Shown: positions 32,957 to 42,626, counted from the first letter of the stretch. The stretch: 64,000 bases of DNA from CAMYOC01 sp963704875 (GCA_963704875.1 CAVPIA010000005.1:124001-188000), one strand, 5' to 3'. Translations and numbers: made by a program. The notes: generated from the sequence alone by a model not told the origin.

Positions 32957-33901
32957 ATGAGGAATTACCAGGCCACGATGGCTGCATTGATGCTCGCAAC
33001 AGGCTGGGTAGCCAGCGCCCAGGCCGATGCCGAGCAGCTCACCCGCACGTTCGAGGTTGCCGACGGCGGTCAACTCGAGGTCAAGCTGGATTTCGGCGAG
33101 ATTGAGGTCCAGCCGGGCAAACCGGGTCAGGTCGTATTCACCGCGAGGGTACGCGGTGCCGATGCAGACAAGTTCGAATTCGACTTTCGTCAGGACGGTT
33201 CGGATATCCGCGTCCGCGGCGAACTGACGGATCGAAAGGCCCGCAAACGCAGCTCAAGCATTTCTGTCAGCGTACGGGTCGAGGTGCCGGCACATTTCGA
33301 TCTTGATCTCGACACTTCGGGTGGGAGCATCGATGTCGGAGATATCGATGGCGAAGTAGTCGCCGACACGGCTGGCGGCAGTATTGTCATTGGCCGGGTC
33401 ACCGGGCCGGTGCGCGCAGATACGGCTGGCGGCGCGATAGAGGTGTTGGCCAGCAAACATGATGTGGATGCTGATACGGCCGGTGGCAGCATTGATCTGG
33501 GCGAGATCTTCGGCCGGGTCAAAGCCGATACCGCCGGCGGAGCGATTCGGGTCGAACGCGCCCATGGGCATGCACGTCTGAGCACGGCCGGCGGCGGTAT
33601 CCGGGTCGATCAGGCCTACGCGGCAGTGGATGCGGATACGGTTGGTGGAGGGGTAAAAGTCAACTTTCTCGGGCAGCCGGATGACCGCAGCAATTTGAGC
33701 ACCACCGGTGGCTCGATCACCGTGGGAGTGGCCGACGGGGTTGGTTTTGACCTGCGTGCCAAATCCGGTGTCCGGGTCAAATCCGATTTTGCGTTGCCGG
33801 TAGACAAGGATAGTCCCGGCAGGCTCGACGGTGCTGTCAACGGCGGCGGTCCGCGTCTTTCGGTCAGCAGTAGCGGACGCATTCGTATCCAGAAACTCTA
33901 A
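32957..33901 (+). CDS. Secreted DUF4097 beta-helix protein (long form)
   Basis: A 314-residue exported protein with a signal peptide ending near ASAQA, then DUF4097 (putative adhesin) repeats. The short motif DTAGGSI/DTAGGAI recurs at about 20-residue spacing (eight or so times), each time followed by an Ile/Val strand, which predicts a right-handed beta-helix. A similar but divergent copy lies at 44148. Function is unknown in general; the domain is often linked to envelope stress sensing in Gram-positive bacteria, but no such gene is near. CCGGAGAG lies 4 bases before the ATG. Confidence 0.85.
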   Translation: MRNYQATMAALMLATGWVASAQADAEQLTRTFEVADGGQLEVKLDFGEIEVQPGKPGQVVFTARVRGADADKFEFDFRQDGSDIRVRGELTDRKARKRSSSISVSVRVEVPAHFDLDLDTSGGSIDVGDIDGEVVADTAGGSIVIGRVTGPVRADTAGGAIEVLASKHDVDADTAGGSIDLGEIFGRVKADTAGGAIRVERAHGHARLSTAGGGIRVDQAYAAVDADTVGGGVKVNFLGQPDDRSNLSTTGGSITVGVADGVGFDLRAKSGVRVKSDFALPVDKDSPGRLDGAVNGGGPRLSVSSSGRIRIQKL

Positions 33902-33958
33902 TGCAACGGCGCCTTGTTCGCGCCGTACAGGGGGGCGCTATTGCGGTGACGCCGGGTC

Positions 33959-34843
33959 TCAGGCGCCTGCGCACCAGTCGATCAGAATCTGCGCCAGTTC
34001 CGGTCCGGCGTCCTCCTGCACAAAATGGCTGGCAAACGCCAGATCCTGATGCGGCTGGCCGGCTGCGCCTGGCACGTGTTGCTGCAGCGGACGATCGGCG
34101 CGGCCAAGGATCGGGTCTTTCTTGCCAAATGCAGTAAGGAAGGGTTTTTGCCACTCACCCAGCAGCTGCCAGGCACGCCGGTTGGCGGGCACCGCGGGAT
34201 CGTCCGGGTCCGTCGGTACCAACAGCGGAAATGCCCGGGTGCCTTTCTTGTATGCGCGACCCGGGAACGGTGCGTCATAGGCCGCGACAACGTCGGCTGA
34301 TAGTCGGGTCGCACAGCCGCTTTGCACGATCTTGCCGATTGGAAACAGCGGCGAATAACGCGCAAATGCCCGCCATGCCTTGAAAGCGGCGGGTACCGGT
34401 CGGTCCGCCGTAGGCAGGAAGCCGTTGGCGACCATGATCCGCGAGAAGCGCTCCGGATGTTCTGCGGCCAGACGCAGACCGATCAGCGAGCCCCAATCCT
34501 GAACGAACAGGATGATGTCCCTGAGGTCGTTGGCTTCGATCCAGCGCCAGGTCCAGTCAACGTGTCGGGCGTAGCTGTAGTCTCCTATCGCGCCCGGTTT
34601 GTCCGAGCGGCCAAACCCGATCAGGTCTGGCGCCACGGCGCGAAACCCGGCGCTTGCCAGCGGCGGGATCATCTTGCGATACAAGAAAGACCAGGTCGGC
34701 TCCCCATGCAACAGCAGGACGACCGGGCCGGCGCCGTCCTCGACATGCGCCATCCGCAGTCCCTCAAGCTCCGTATAACGAGGCAGATAGGGGAAGTCAG
34801 GCACGGTGGCAAATCTGTCATCCGGGGTACGCAGGATATTCAT
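33959..34843 (-). CDS. Haloalkane dehalogenase family alpha/beta hydrolase
   Basis: A 294-residue cytoplasmic hydrolase with the haloalkane-dehalogenase arrangement. The oxyanion strand HGEPTWSFLYRKM, the nucleophile Asp116 in VQDWG with Trp117 beside it (halide-binding pair), an acid at Asp243 (GKKDPI), and a base at His273 (SHFVQEDAG) are all visible. Carbon-halogen cleavage is therefore plausible, although many family members have unknown natural substrates. It starts inside the stop of the acyl-CoA synthetase gene (ATGA overlap), so the two are co-translated. It could act on a haloacid or on a related ester in a lipid-like pathway. Confidence 0.88.
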   Translation of the reverse strand: MNILRTPDDRFATVPDFPYLPRYTELEGLRMAHVEDGAGPVVLLLHGEPTWSFLYRKMIPPLASAGFRAVAPDLIGFGRSDKPGAIGDYSYARHVDWTWRWIEANDLRDIILFVQDWGSLIGLRLAAEHPERFSRIMVANGFLPTADRPVPAAFKAWRAFARYSPLFPIGKIVQSGCATRLSADVVAAYDAPFPGRAYKKGTRAFPLLVPTDPDDPAVPANRRAWQLLGEWQKPFLTAFGKKDPILGRADRPLQQHVPGAAGQPHQDLAFASHFVQEDAGPELAQILIDWCAGA

Positions 34844-36483
34844 CGCGGCTCCTGAAGATCAGGCAACTGATAATCTGAAAAAGCCTGGCGCAACCGGGTT
34901 TTGGCGATTTTGCCGGTCGCGGTGTGTGGTAGTTCCTCAACAAAACAAACGTCGTCGGGAATCCACCAGCTCGCGACCTTGCCGGCAAACCAGTCCAGCA
35001 TTTCCTGACGGTCCAGGTCCCGATCCGGTTTCTTCACCACCAGTAACAATGGCCGTTCGGACCATTTCGGGTGGGCGACCGCGATCACCGCCGCCTCCGC
35101 CACCGCCGGATGGTTCAGCGCCAGGTTCTCGAGCTCAATCGAGCTGATCCACTCGCCGCCTGATTTGATGACATCCTTGGATCGATCGGTGATCTGCATG
35201 AATCCGTAAGCATCGATGGTGGCCACATCGCCAGTGTCGAACCAGCCATCCGCATCGTCGGTCCGCGCTTGCTGACGGAAATAGCCGTCGCACACCCACG
35301 GCCCGCGTACCTGGAGCCTTCCCGACGCTACTCCGTCCCAGGGCAACTCGATGTCCTCGTCATCAACGATCCGCATGCGCACGCCAAAAACGCCGCGGCC
35401 CTGCTTTGCGCCTATCGCTGCGCGCTGTTCTGGCTCGAGCCTTTCGGTCTCCCGGGTCGGCGTGTTGATGACACCGATCGGGCTCATTTCGGTCATGCCC
35501 CAGCTGTGATGCACACGAACCTGGTGACGATCCCGGAATGCGTCGATCAACATCGGCGGGCACGCGGCACCGCCAACGACGATCCGCTCCAGCGAGGCGA
35601 CCTTGCGGCCGGATCGCTCCAGATACTCAAGCATTCCCGACCAGACGGTGGGCACGCCCATGCTGCAGCTGACCTGCTCTTGCTCGATCAGATCAGTCAG
35701 TGCCACCGGATCGCCCATGTGTGGTCCGGGCAGAACCAGTTTGGCGCCGACCATCGGACAGGCATAGGGCAGGCACCAGGCGTTGGCGTGGAACATCGGC
35801 ACGATGGCCAATACCGTATCGCGATTGGCGAGACCCAGGGTGTCGCTCATACACGCGGCGTACGCATGCAGCACGGTGGAGCGATGGTGATACAGCACAC
35901 CCTTCGGATCGCCGGTTGTGCCAGAGGTGTAACACAGCGAGCTGGCGGCGGTCTCGGCCAGCTGCGGCCAGTCAAATTGATCGCTTTCGGCATCAATCAG
36001 GGTTTCGTAATCGATTACGTTCTGCAGCGTTGTTTGTGGCATCTGTTCGGCAGCGCACAAAAAAATCACCCGCTCCAGTTGCGGCAACAAGGCCGGCGCC
36101 AGCTTCTCCAGCAGCGCCGCAAAACCCGGATCGGCGAAGATCCAGCGATCTCCGGCGTGTTTCGCGATGTAGGCTATCTGGTCCGGGAACAGCCGCGGGT
36201 TGATGGTATGGCAGACAGCACCGGAGCAAGAGCTCGCGTAATAGATCTCCAGGTGTCGATGGTCGTTCCAGGCCAGGGTGGCAACGCGATCACCGGTCTG
36301 CGCACCAAGACGCGACAGGGCATTTGCCAGTTTGCGCGAGCGCCGGAAGGCCTCGCCATATGTGCTGCGATGGGTTTCTGTATCGGAGGTCAGCGAGACG
36401 ATCTCGGTGTGCGGAAAGTTGAGATCCGCAAAACGCATGATCTCCGTGATCAGCAGCGGGTCGTCCATCATCAGGCCGCGCAT
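34840..36483 (-). CDS. Long-chain fatty-acid-CoA ligase (AMP-binding enzyme)
   Basis: A 547-residue acyl-activating enzyme that makes an acyl-AMP, then acyl-CoA. Landmarks in order: the P-loop YTSGTTGDPKGVLYHHRS, the A5 region HHSWGMTEMSPIG, the hinge GWFDTGDVATID and GFMQITDRSKDVIKSGGEWIS, and a C-terminal ATGKIAKTRL with the adenylating lysine. The start MRGLMMDDPLLI matches the medium- to long-chain ligase type and has GAGGTGG just upstream; ATG 36498 is possible. It is followed by the overlapping dehalogenase gene and precedes a convergent methyltransferase. The role may be fatty-acid uptake or activation of an unusual acid. Confidence 0.93.
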   Translation of the reverse strand: MRGLMMDDPLLITEIMRFADLNFPHTEIVSLTSDTETHRSTYGEAFRRSRKLANALSRLGAQTGDRVATLAWNDHRHLEIYYASSCSGAVCHTINPRLFPDQIAYIAKHAGDRWIFADPGFAALLEKLAPALLPQLERVIFLCAAEQMPQTTLQNVIDYETLIDAESDQFDWPQLAETAASSLCYTSGTTGDPKGVLYHHRSTVLHAYAACMSDTLGLANRDTVLAIVPMFHANAWCLPYACPMVGAKLVLPGPHMGDPVALTDLIEQEQVSCSMGVPTVWSGMLEYLERSGRKVASLERIVVGGAACPPMLIDAFRDRHQVRVHHSWGMTEMSPIGVINTPTRETERLEPEQRAAIGAKQGRGVFGVRMRIVDDEDIELPWDGVASGRLQVRGPWVCDGYFRQQARTDDADGWFDTGDVATIDAYGFMQITDRSKDVIKSGGEWISSIELENLALNHPAVAEAAVIAVAHPKWSERPLLLVVKKPDRDLDRQEMLDWFAGKVASWWIPDDVCFVEELPHTATGKIAKTRLRQAFSDYQLPDLQEPR

Positions 36484-36574
36484 ATCCACCTCGATCACAG
36501 GCCGGGCTCAGAATGCCCCCAGTCTGTAGGCGGCCGCCGGAACTGTCCAGCGGCCGCGTTCGCCGGTTTCGATC

Positions 36575-37411
36575 TCAGTCCGCGGGCTTGCGGAACTTGA
36601 GCGTGAAGCGATCGCTTTCTCCGATCGCCAGATACTCGCTGTTGTCGGCATCCTTGCCCATGGCCAGCGTGGGTGGCAGGGTCCAGACGCCACGCGGATG
36701 ATCCGCGCTGTCTTTGGGGTTGGCCAGCAGTTCGCTGCTGCTGATGAACTCAAATCCGGCCGCGGTGACAAGGTCGATCGCACGCTGCTGATTGACATAA
36801 CCGTTGCGTGCCAGCGGGTCGATTTCGGCATCGGCCGGGGCGCGGTGGTCGATGACACCAAAGATGCCGCCCGGTTTGAGCACGCTATAGATTCGCTCCA
36901 GCATCACATCGGTCTGTCCCCACGCCATCCAGTTGTGCAGATTGCGGAACGTCAGCACCATGTCGTAAGCCTCATCTTCGCCGATCGCGACCTGGCCGGG
37001 CGCCCATAAAGACAAGATTTCGACCTGGTCATAGACCGTGGGGGCGGCAGACATCTTCTGCTCGAATTCTTCGTTAGCGCTGAGCATGAAGTCCCGGAAT
37101 TTGTCTGTCTGGTCGCCAAAAATCGCGACCGTCAGTTGTCCGTTATCGCGCAGCAACGGCGCCAGTATCTCGGTGTACCAGCCGGCTTTCCCGGGCCAGA
37201 TTTCCAGCACTGACATATCAGGCGCGATGGCAAAAAACTCCAGCACTGCTGATGGTTTGCGGTAGACGTCACGCGCCGCAAGTTCAGGCGTCCGCTGCGA
37301 GCCGTTTACCGCGGCATCGATTGGCGTTGTGTCCTGTTCAGCGTTCGCAACGCTGATTCCCAGGCTCAAGCCGAGTATCAGGCTGGTGATCGTTCCGGCG
37401 AGTCTTGCCAT
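36575..37411 (-). CDS. Signal-peptide-bearing SAM-methyltransferase-like protein (COG4798 type)
   Basis: A 278-residue protein in the COG4798 'predicted methyltransferase' group. A clear signal peptide (ITSLILGLSLGISVANA) is followed by MSVLEIWPGKAGWYTEIL, the SAM-binding motif I with WPG instead of the usual GxG spacing, and later MVLTFRNLHNW and LKPGGIFGVIDH. Export of a SAM-dependent enzyme is surprising because SAM is cytoplasmic, but this is a recurring feature of the family. It may use another cofactor or bind SAM in the periplasm. It has its own unit between the ligase and an M28 peptidase gene, all on the same strand. Confidence 0.85.
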   Translation of the reverse strand: MARLAGTITSLILGLSLGISVANAEQDTTPIDAAVNGSQRTPELAARDVYRKPSAVLEFFAIAPDMSVLEIWPGKAGWYTEILAPLLRDNGQLTVAIFGDQTDKFRDFMLSANEEFEQKMSAAPTVYDQVEILSLWAPGQVAIGEDEAYDMVLTFRNLHNWMAWGQTDVMLERIYSVLKPGGIFGVIDHRAPADAEIDPLARNGYVNQQRAIDLVTAAGFEFISSSELLANPKDSADHPRGVWTLPPTLAMGKDADNSEYLAIGESDRFTLKFRKPAD

Positions 37412-37453
37412 GGGTAAATCTCCTGTGTGGTTTTGCAGGCTTCGCGTTTGAAC

Positions 37454-39136
37454 CTAGGGCGAAGTGCTTGTGGCATCGGCGGGCCTGGCGAACAGGTCGC
37501 CAAAGAAATCGCCGGCGTTCCAGGTAGGCCGCTGTGGCTGATCCGCGATCTCGCGAATAAGCAGATAGTTCAGCCGCGTAAACCGTACCGCGGCATCCGG
37601 GTCGAACTGCAGATCGAGTTCATCCGACGGTTTGTGATAGTGGTTCTTGAGGAAGTCCATGAGGCCGGAACCACCACTCACGGTCGGGTCGGTTGCGGTC
37701 ATTCCTGGCATCAGGTAAACCGCTGGCACGCCCTGGCGGACAAAGGAATACTGGTCGCTGCGGATGAAGATGACTTCTTCCGGCAAGGGATCGGGCGCAA
37801 GCGTCATGCCAATGGCTTCGGCCGCCAGCGCGGTTGGCCCGGCCAGGCTCGAGTGCTCTGCGCCGAATGCGACGATATCGTTCGTGGCATTGGTGAAAAT
37901 CGGCATGTCGAGGTTGATATTGGCAACGATCTGGCTCAACGGCACGGTCGGATGATTGGCGAAATAATCAGAGCCCAGCAGACCCTGTTCTTCGCCGGTG
38001 ACCGCCAGAAACAGGATCGATCGCGCTGGACGCGGTTCGTTCGTTGCCAGCGCCCGCGCCACTTCGAGCATGATGGCGATACCGGTGGCGTTGTCGTAGG
38101 CGCCGTTGTAATTGCCGTCTCCGTCGTACTCGACACCGATCCCCAGGTGATCCAGGTGTCCGCTCATGACCACGTATTCGCTGGCCAGGGCCGGATCTGA
38201 TCCAGGCAGCACACCGACTACGTTGTGAGATTGATACGGGATCTGTTCCGAGCGCCGGTACAGTTTCATCTCGACAGGCAGAGTCATCGACTTCGTCTGA
38301 CCGGTCTCCGCCGCGTCGTAGAGCTGATCCCGCGTCTGCCCCGATCCGGCCAGTAACTTGCTCAAACCGTCCGGACTCAGCATCGCACCACCGCGTATTG
38401 GCGGCAGCAGGCCCTGCACGCTGCCGTCATCGTCAACCCAGCGCATCCCGGGGGATTGATAGGCATTGATCGTATCTTCCCACGGCCGCCTTTCGGCTGC
38501 CTCGCGCGTGTTGAAGCTCACCGTGCCAACAGCCCCGCGGCTGGCGGCATTCTCCAGCTTGGAGCGGCTGGAATAGTAAGCGCGTTGATCACCAGGGAAA
38601 TCCTCTGGCGCACCGCCAAAAAAGGCGACTACGTGACCCCTGACATCCAGCCCGGCATAGTCGTCGTAAGCCAGTTCAGGCGCGGTGATGCCATAGCCGA
38701 CAAATGTGACAGGCGCATCAATCAGCGTTTCTGCATCTGCATAACTGCCCCCGATCAGGAAATCCTGTTGCCAGATCATTGGCAGTTCCTGTCCGTCGGC
38801 GGTGCGCAGGATCATTTCTGCGCTGTCTTCCACCAGTTTGCCCTCGACAGTGGTCAGATTCTGGAACCAGCTGCCGTCGTCACCGGCCGGCTGCAGCCCC
38901 GCGGCCGCGAGCATTGACGCGACATAGCGGGCGGCTATGTCGTATCCGCGGGTGCCCGTCCGGCGACCTTCGGTGAGATCATCGGCGAGAAATTCGATAT
39001 GCGCTCTAAGCGCCTGCGCGCTGATCTCCGGTGCCTGTGCCGGTACCTGCGCCGGGTCAGCGGGCTGGTCGGCAATGGCTGGCACAGAGAAGCCAAGTAC
39101 GAGTGAAAGAGAGAGCGCAGAAATCGGGTTCTTCAT
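37454..39136 (-). CDS. Secreted M28-family zinc aminopeptidase with PA domain
   Basis: A 560-residue exported enzyme that removes N-terminal residues from peptides. The signal peptide ends near FSVPAIA. A protease-associated (PA) insert lies at about 130-260. The M28 metal site is spread over SGHLDHLG, NYNGAYDNATGIA, LAVTGEEQGLLGS and NLDMPIF. YSFVRQGVPAVYL carries the oxyanion-side loop, and the last ligand is in NHYHKPSDEL. GGGAAA lies 9 bases before the chosen ATG, and the frame's earlier ATG (39226) would add a non-signal extension. Typical role: periplasmic peptide scavenging. It is divergent from the alpha/beta hydrolase gene. Confidence 0.93.
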   Translation of the reverse strand: MKNPISALSLSLVLGFSVPAIADQPADPAQVPAQAPEISAQALRAHIEFLADDLTEGRRTGTRGYDIAARYVASMLAAAGLQPAGDDGSWFQNLTTVEGKLVEDSAEMILRTADGQELPMIWQQDFLIGGSYADAETLIDAPVTFVGYGITAPELAYDDYAGLDVRGHVVAFFGGAPEDFPGDQRAYYSSRSKLENAASRGAVGTVSFNTREAAERRPWEDTINAYQSPGMRWVDDDGSVQGLLPPIRGGAMLSPDGLSKLLAGSGQTRDQLYDAAETGQTKSMTLPVEMKLYRRSEQIPYQSHNVVGVLPGSDPALASEYVVMSGHLDHLGIGVEYDGDGNYNGAYDNATGIAIMLEVARALATNEPRPARSILFLAVTGEEQGLLGSDYFANHPTVPLSQIVANINLDMPIFTNATNDIVAFGAEHSSLAGPTALAAEAIGMTLAPDPLPEEVIFIRSDQYSFVRQGVPAVYLMPGMTATDPTVSGGSGLMDFLKNHYHKPSDELDLQFDPDAAVRFTRLNYLLIREIADQPQRPTWNAGDFFGDLFARPADATSTSP

Positions 39137-39293
39137 TTTTGTAGTTTCCCGTTGGGCAGGCGGTTTGGGACCGAGCAGGTGCGAATACAGACCCCGGGCC
39201 GGGCCTCGGGTTCCCTGGTCCGGCATTCAGCTCGGATCCCCGCTATAGTTCAGGCGGCAGCTTAGCAGACGGCCGTGAGTTGGCAGGATAGCG

Positions 39294-40715
39294 ATGAACT
39301 ACGAGTATTTTCGACGGGTTGAAGTGTGGATTCTGGCTGTTGCCGGTGTCGCCTGGATAGTGACTGGCGCTGATCACAGCCTGCCGGTTCTGGTGCTCGC
39401 TGCCGTGCCGGGCTCGCTGATGCTGATAGCGGCGGTTGGCACATTGATGTTCCCGGGCGAGCGGGGTCTCACTCGCAGCGCCGGCCTGGGCGCCCTGTTG
39501 GGTCTGGTGATGGCGATTCCGGCCTTGTTGACTGCGCCCGCGACCGGCATCTGGCTGGCGCTACTTGCACTGGCCGGTCTGGTGGCGGCAGGCTCCTTGC
39601 GGATCAACCACATCGCCGTGCCGGAAGACATCGATACCCCGGAGCCGGGCATCAGGGCCGGCGCTGAAGTCGGTCTGGATGAAGCCGTCCTCGGGCTGAT
39701 CTCGGTCCTGATGCCACCCTTTATCCCTCGCGACCAGCCGCGGATTGCCGGGGAACTGGAGGAGGCGCTGGCGCTGTTCGACGCTCGCGGCTGGCTGGAT
39801 GATCCGGCGGATTATCATCCGGCGCCGCCCGCGCTTGATGATCAGGACATCAGCTCCAAGGCCGCCCGCAGTTCGGGCTGGGATTACGAGGCGATGCAGT
39901 TTGACAGCGGATTCGAACCACCGCAGGACGCACCTGGCCGGGATCGGTATCTGTCCTATGCTGGTTGCAGGCAGGCACATGCGTGGGTGATGCGTGGCAA
40001 GGTGGACGCACCCTGGCTGATCTGTATGCATGGCCTGGGCATGGGAACCCCGGTCGCTGATCTGAAGATCTTTCCGCTTGACCTGCTGCGGCGGGAACTG
40101 GGCCTGAACCTGTTGTTTCCGGTCATGCCCTTACACGGTCCGCGGCGACGTTACACCGTCGGCGGCCGGGGATTCATCGCCGGGGACGTGATGGACACCA
40201 TCAATGCGATCAGCCAGTCCATCTGGGACACCCGCCGCTGGCTGGACTGGGTTCGCCGCAGCGAGTCAAGCATTGTTGGCGTGTTCGGAATCTCGATGGG
40301 CGGCTATGCCTCGGCGCTGTTGGCCAGCCTCGACGAAAAAATCCAGTGTGCGATTCCCGGGATTCCGGCGACCGATCTGGCTTCTTTGCTGTGGTGGCAT
40401 GCGAGCACTGCTTCCATCGAGACTTCAGCGCGAAGCGGCCTGACGCTGCGCCGGTCGGCGCGCGCATATCGGGTCGTCTCGCCGCTGGGGATCAAGCCAA
40501 GAGTCGCCAAGGCGCGCCGCCATATTTTCGGCGGGGCCTGGGACAGCTTTGTGCCAGCCGCGGAGGTGCACAAGCTGTGGGCGCACTGGGAGCATTGCGA
40601 CATGCATTGGTACCCGGGTGCCCATCTGACTGCACGCAGCCACCCGAGGGTAGGACAGTTTGTCGGCGACGCGATCCGCCAGGACCTGTTGTCAGTCGCG
40701 AAATCAGATCAATAA
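39294..40715 (+). CDS. Membrane-anchored alpha/beta hydrolase
   Basis: A 473-residue protein with three or four N-terminal membrane helices (VWILAVAGVAWIV, LPVLVLAAVPGSLMLIAAVG, LGLVMAIPALLT), and then a soluble alpha/beta hydrolase domain on the cytoplasmic or periplasmic face. The nucleophile elbow is GISMGGYA, and the oxyanion strand is ICMHGLGMG. The late acidic residue and the His (WYPGAHLTARSH) complete a plausible triad. I cannot name the substrate; esters or lipids are likely. There is a GC-rich ribosome region and no neighbours in the same direction. Confidence 0.8.
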   Translation: MNYEYFRRVEVWILAVAGVAWIVTGADHSLPVLVLAAVPGSLMLIAAVGTLMFPGERGLTRSAGLGALLGLVMAIPALLTAPATGIWLALLALAGLVAAGSLRINHIAVPEDIDTPEPGIRAGAEVGLDEAVLGLISVLMPPFIPRDQPRIAGELEEALALFDARGWLDDPADYHPAPPALDDQDISSKAARSSGWDYEAMQFDSGFEPPQDAPGRDRYLSYAGCRQAHAWVMRGKVDAPWLICMHGLGMGTPVADLKIFPLDLLRRELGLNLLFPVMPLHGPRRRYTVGGRGFIAGDVMDTINAISQSIWDTRRWLDWVRRSESSIVGVFGISMGGYASALLASLDEKIQCAIPGIPATDLASLLWWHASTASIETSARSGLTLRRSARAYRVVSPLGIKPRVAKARRHIFGGAWDSFVPAAEVHKLWAHWEHCDMHWYPGAHLTARSHPRVGQFVGDAIRQDLLSVAKSDQ

Positions 40716-40814
40716 AGACCGGCGGCGCAGACAACCGCGATAGCACAAAACGCGTTGGTTCCCGCACAGCGCGACAGTTTGCCATTGATGCGTCGGTAAA
40801 TGCGGGTGCTTCGA

Positions 40815-41303
40815 TTACCAGCGATAGCGATCGAAGTTGCCGGGATTGGCCCAGTCCCTGCTGTCATTCCATTCTCGTTGCGGGTTATAGGTATCGATGT
40901 CGTAGTGATAGATGGTGGTCGTGACGCCATCGAGTTCGATCCGCCTTCGCAGTGACAGCCCAAGCGATATAAAACTGCCGTCGGTCCAGGCCGGCGCGCC
41001 GCTGCGAGCGGACCATGTCACGTCGAAACGAGGGCAGTGTATGTCGCGCAGTCTTGCCAGCAAGGCCGTACCGCTGTCCATATCGAGACCCTCCAGCGTC
41101 CGGTGGACCAGCGCGAAGTCAAAGCGTCCGAGGTCTTGCAGCGCGTCGATGGGCGCGATCGCTGAAACCGATTCCATCGCGCAATCGGGTTGGTGCTGAC
41201 GATAGATATCTGCCGCCGGGAGTGGATCGGGCGCGATGCACAATAAGGATTTCGGTGCCGCGGCCTCCAGGGATTCAAGCAATGTCTCCTGGACAAGATT
41301 CAT
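40815..41303 (-). CDS. Conserved hypothetical protein resembling the DUF6231 family
   Basis: A 162-residue soluble protein. It has a Rossmann-like start (SLLCIAPDPLPAADIYRQ) and a middle strand FDFALVHRTLEGLDMDSG similar to small methyltransferase-like folds but without a SAM motif. The C-terminal NPQREWNDSRDWANPGNFDRYRW is the most conserved part of the family in other gammaproteobacteria, as I recall it. No function is known. It follows the DUF819 permease by 72 bases on the same strand and may be co-transcribed. Confidence 0.7.
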   Translation of the reverse strand: MNLVQETLLESLEAAAPKSLLCIAPDPLPAADIYRQHQPDCAMESVSAIAPIDALQDLGRFDFALVHRTLEGLDMDSGTALLARLRDIHCPRFDVTWSARSGAPAWTDGSFISLGLSLRRRIELDGVTTTIYHYDIDTYNPQREWNDSRDWANPGNFDRYRW

Positions 41304-41375
41304 GTTCTCAATACCCCGAAGTCTGCGCCCGAAGCCTGGCCACCCGGATCAGGCGCCGGCTGAAGTGCAGCTTGT

Positions 41376-42626
41376 TCAGCTGGCGACACCCTGCATCAGC
41401 AGGCCACAAATCCAGGCTGCGTAGGTGCCCAGCGCATAGCCGAGAACAGCCAGCAATACGCCGGCGGGCGCCAGGCTGGGATGGAAAGCGGAGGCCACCA
41501 CCGGCGCGGAAGCTGCGCCACCTACATTGGCCTGGCTGCCGACTGCAAGATAGAACACCGGCGCGCGCAAAACCCTGGCCATGATGATCAGCAGCAAGGC
41601 GTGGAAACTGATCCAGATGCCGCCGATCAGGAACAGACCAGGATTGCTCAGGACCGCACTGACATCCATGCCCAGGCCAATCGAAGCGACCAGCACATAC
41701 AACATCGCTGAGCCCACGCGGGAGGCGCCCGCACCCTCCAGTTTCTTCGCCGGCGTGAATGACAGTGCGAGGCCGATGCTGGTCGCGGTCACCACGATCC
41801 AGAAGAAACTGCTGGTCAGACTCAGGCGCGCCAGCGCTGGCGCGTTCGCTTCTATCCATGGTGCAACGAAACCCGCTACCGCATGGGCGAATCCGGTGGC
41901 GCCAAAACCGACCGCGAGGATGAAGATCAGATCCGGCAGCGTCAGCTGGCGGCCATGTTCCGCCTGAAAACGCTCGACTCGGGACTTCAGGTCCTCGATC
42001 GCAGAGGTGTCGGCGCCCATCCACTTGTCGATGCTGGGGGCCCGGCCGGCCATGTACAACAGCACTGCCATCCATACGCTGGCGCACAGCACATCCACAG
42101 CAACCATCTGGGAAAACAACGCGTCGCCAACATCGAACACTTCTTTCATCGCGGCCTGATTGGCGCCGCCGCCGATCCAGCTGCCGGCGATCGTGGTCAT
42201 GCCGCGCCAGACTGCGTCCGGGCCCTGACCACCTACGGTTTCGGGGCTGATCCAGCCAACCAACAGTAATGCGATCGGGCCGCCGAGCACGATGCCGACA
42301 GTACCGGTCAGGAACATGGTCACCGCCTTGTAACCCAGGCGCGCAATGGCGCCAAGGTCGACGGACAAGGTCAGCAGCACCAGGCAGCACGGCAACAGAT
42401 AGCGTGAGGAAACGAAATACAGCTTGGATTTTTCCGGATCGACGATACCGAATGTGTTCAACAGCGAAGGCAGGAAATAGCACAGCAGCAAACCCGGCAC
42501 ATATCGGTAAAACCGCTGCCAGAACGGATGCGCGCTACGCTCGGTGTAGAACACGAAGCCGAGAATCAGGCTGAGCAGCCCGAGCACCACAGCGTCGTTG
42601 GTCACCAGCGCCTGTCCGTGCTCCAT
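41376..42626 (-). CDS. DUF819-family inner-membrane permease
   Basis: A 416-residue polytopic membrane protein, ten or so helices, with the family's repeated patterns TTIAGSWIGGGANQAAMKEVFD and AVGSQANVGGAASAPVVASAFHPSLAPAGVLLAVLGYALGTYAA. These resemble the helix-break motifs of 2-hydroxycarboxylate and sulfur-anion carriers. The substrate is unknown. The start was selected for GGAGAAACGA in front of ATG 42626; the frame's earlier ATGs give non-conserved extensions. The DUF6231-like gene lies downstream. Confidence 0.85.
   Translation of the reverse strand: MEHGQALVTNDAVVLGLLSLILGFVFYTERSAHPFWQRFYRYVPGLLLCYFLPSLLNTFGIVDPEKSKLYFVSSRYLLPCCLVLLTLSVDLGAIARLGYKAVTMFLTGTVGIVLGGPIALLLVGWISPETVGGQGPDAVWRGMTTIAGSWIGGGANQAAMKEVFDVGDALFSQMVAVDVLCASVWMAVLLYMAGRAPSIDKWMGADTSAIEDLKSRVERFQAEHGRQLTLPDLIFILAVGFGATGFAHAVAGFVAPWIEANAPALARLSLTSSFFWIVVTATSIGLALSFTPAKKLEGAGASRVGSAMLYVLVASIGLGMDVSAVLSNPGLFLIGGIWISFHALLLIIMARVLRAPVFYLAVGSQANVGGAASAPVVASAFHPSLAPAGVLLAVLGYALGTYAAWICGLLMQGVAS

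Noticed and set aside
33906..33926. Hairpin ACGGCGC/GCGCCGT after the DUF4097 gene as a terminator
   Set aside because: Only 7 base pairs and no T run on either strand; too weak to call.
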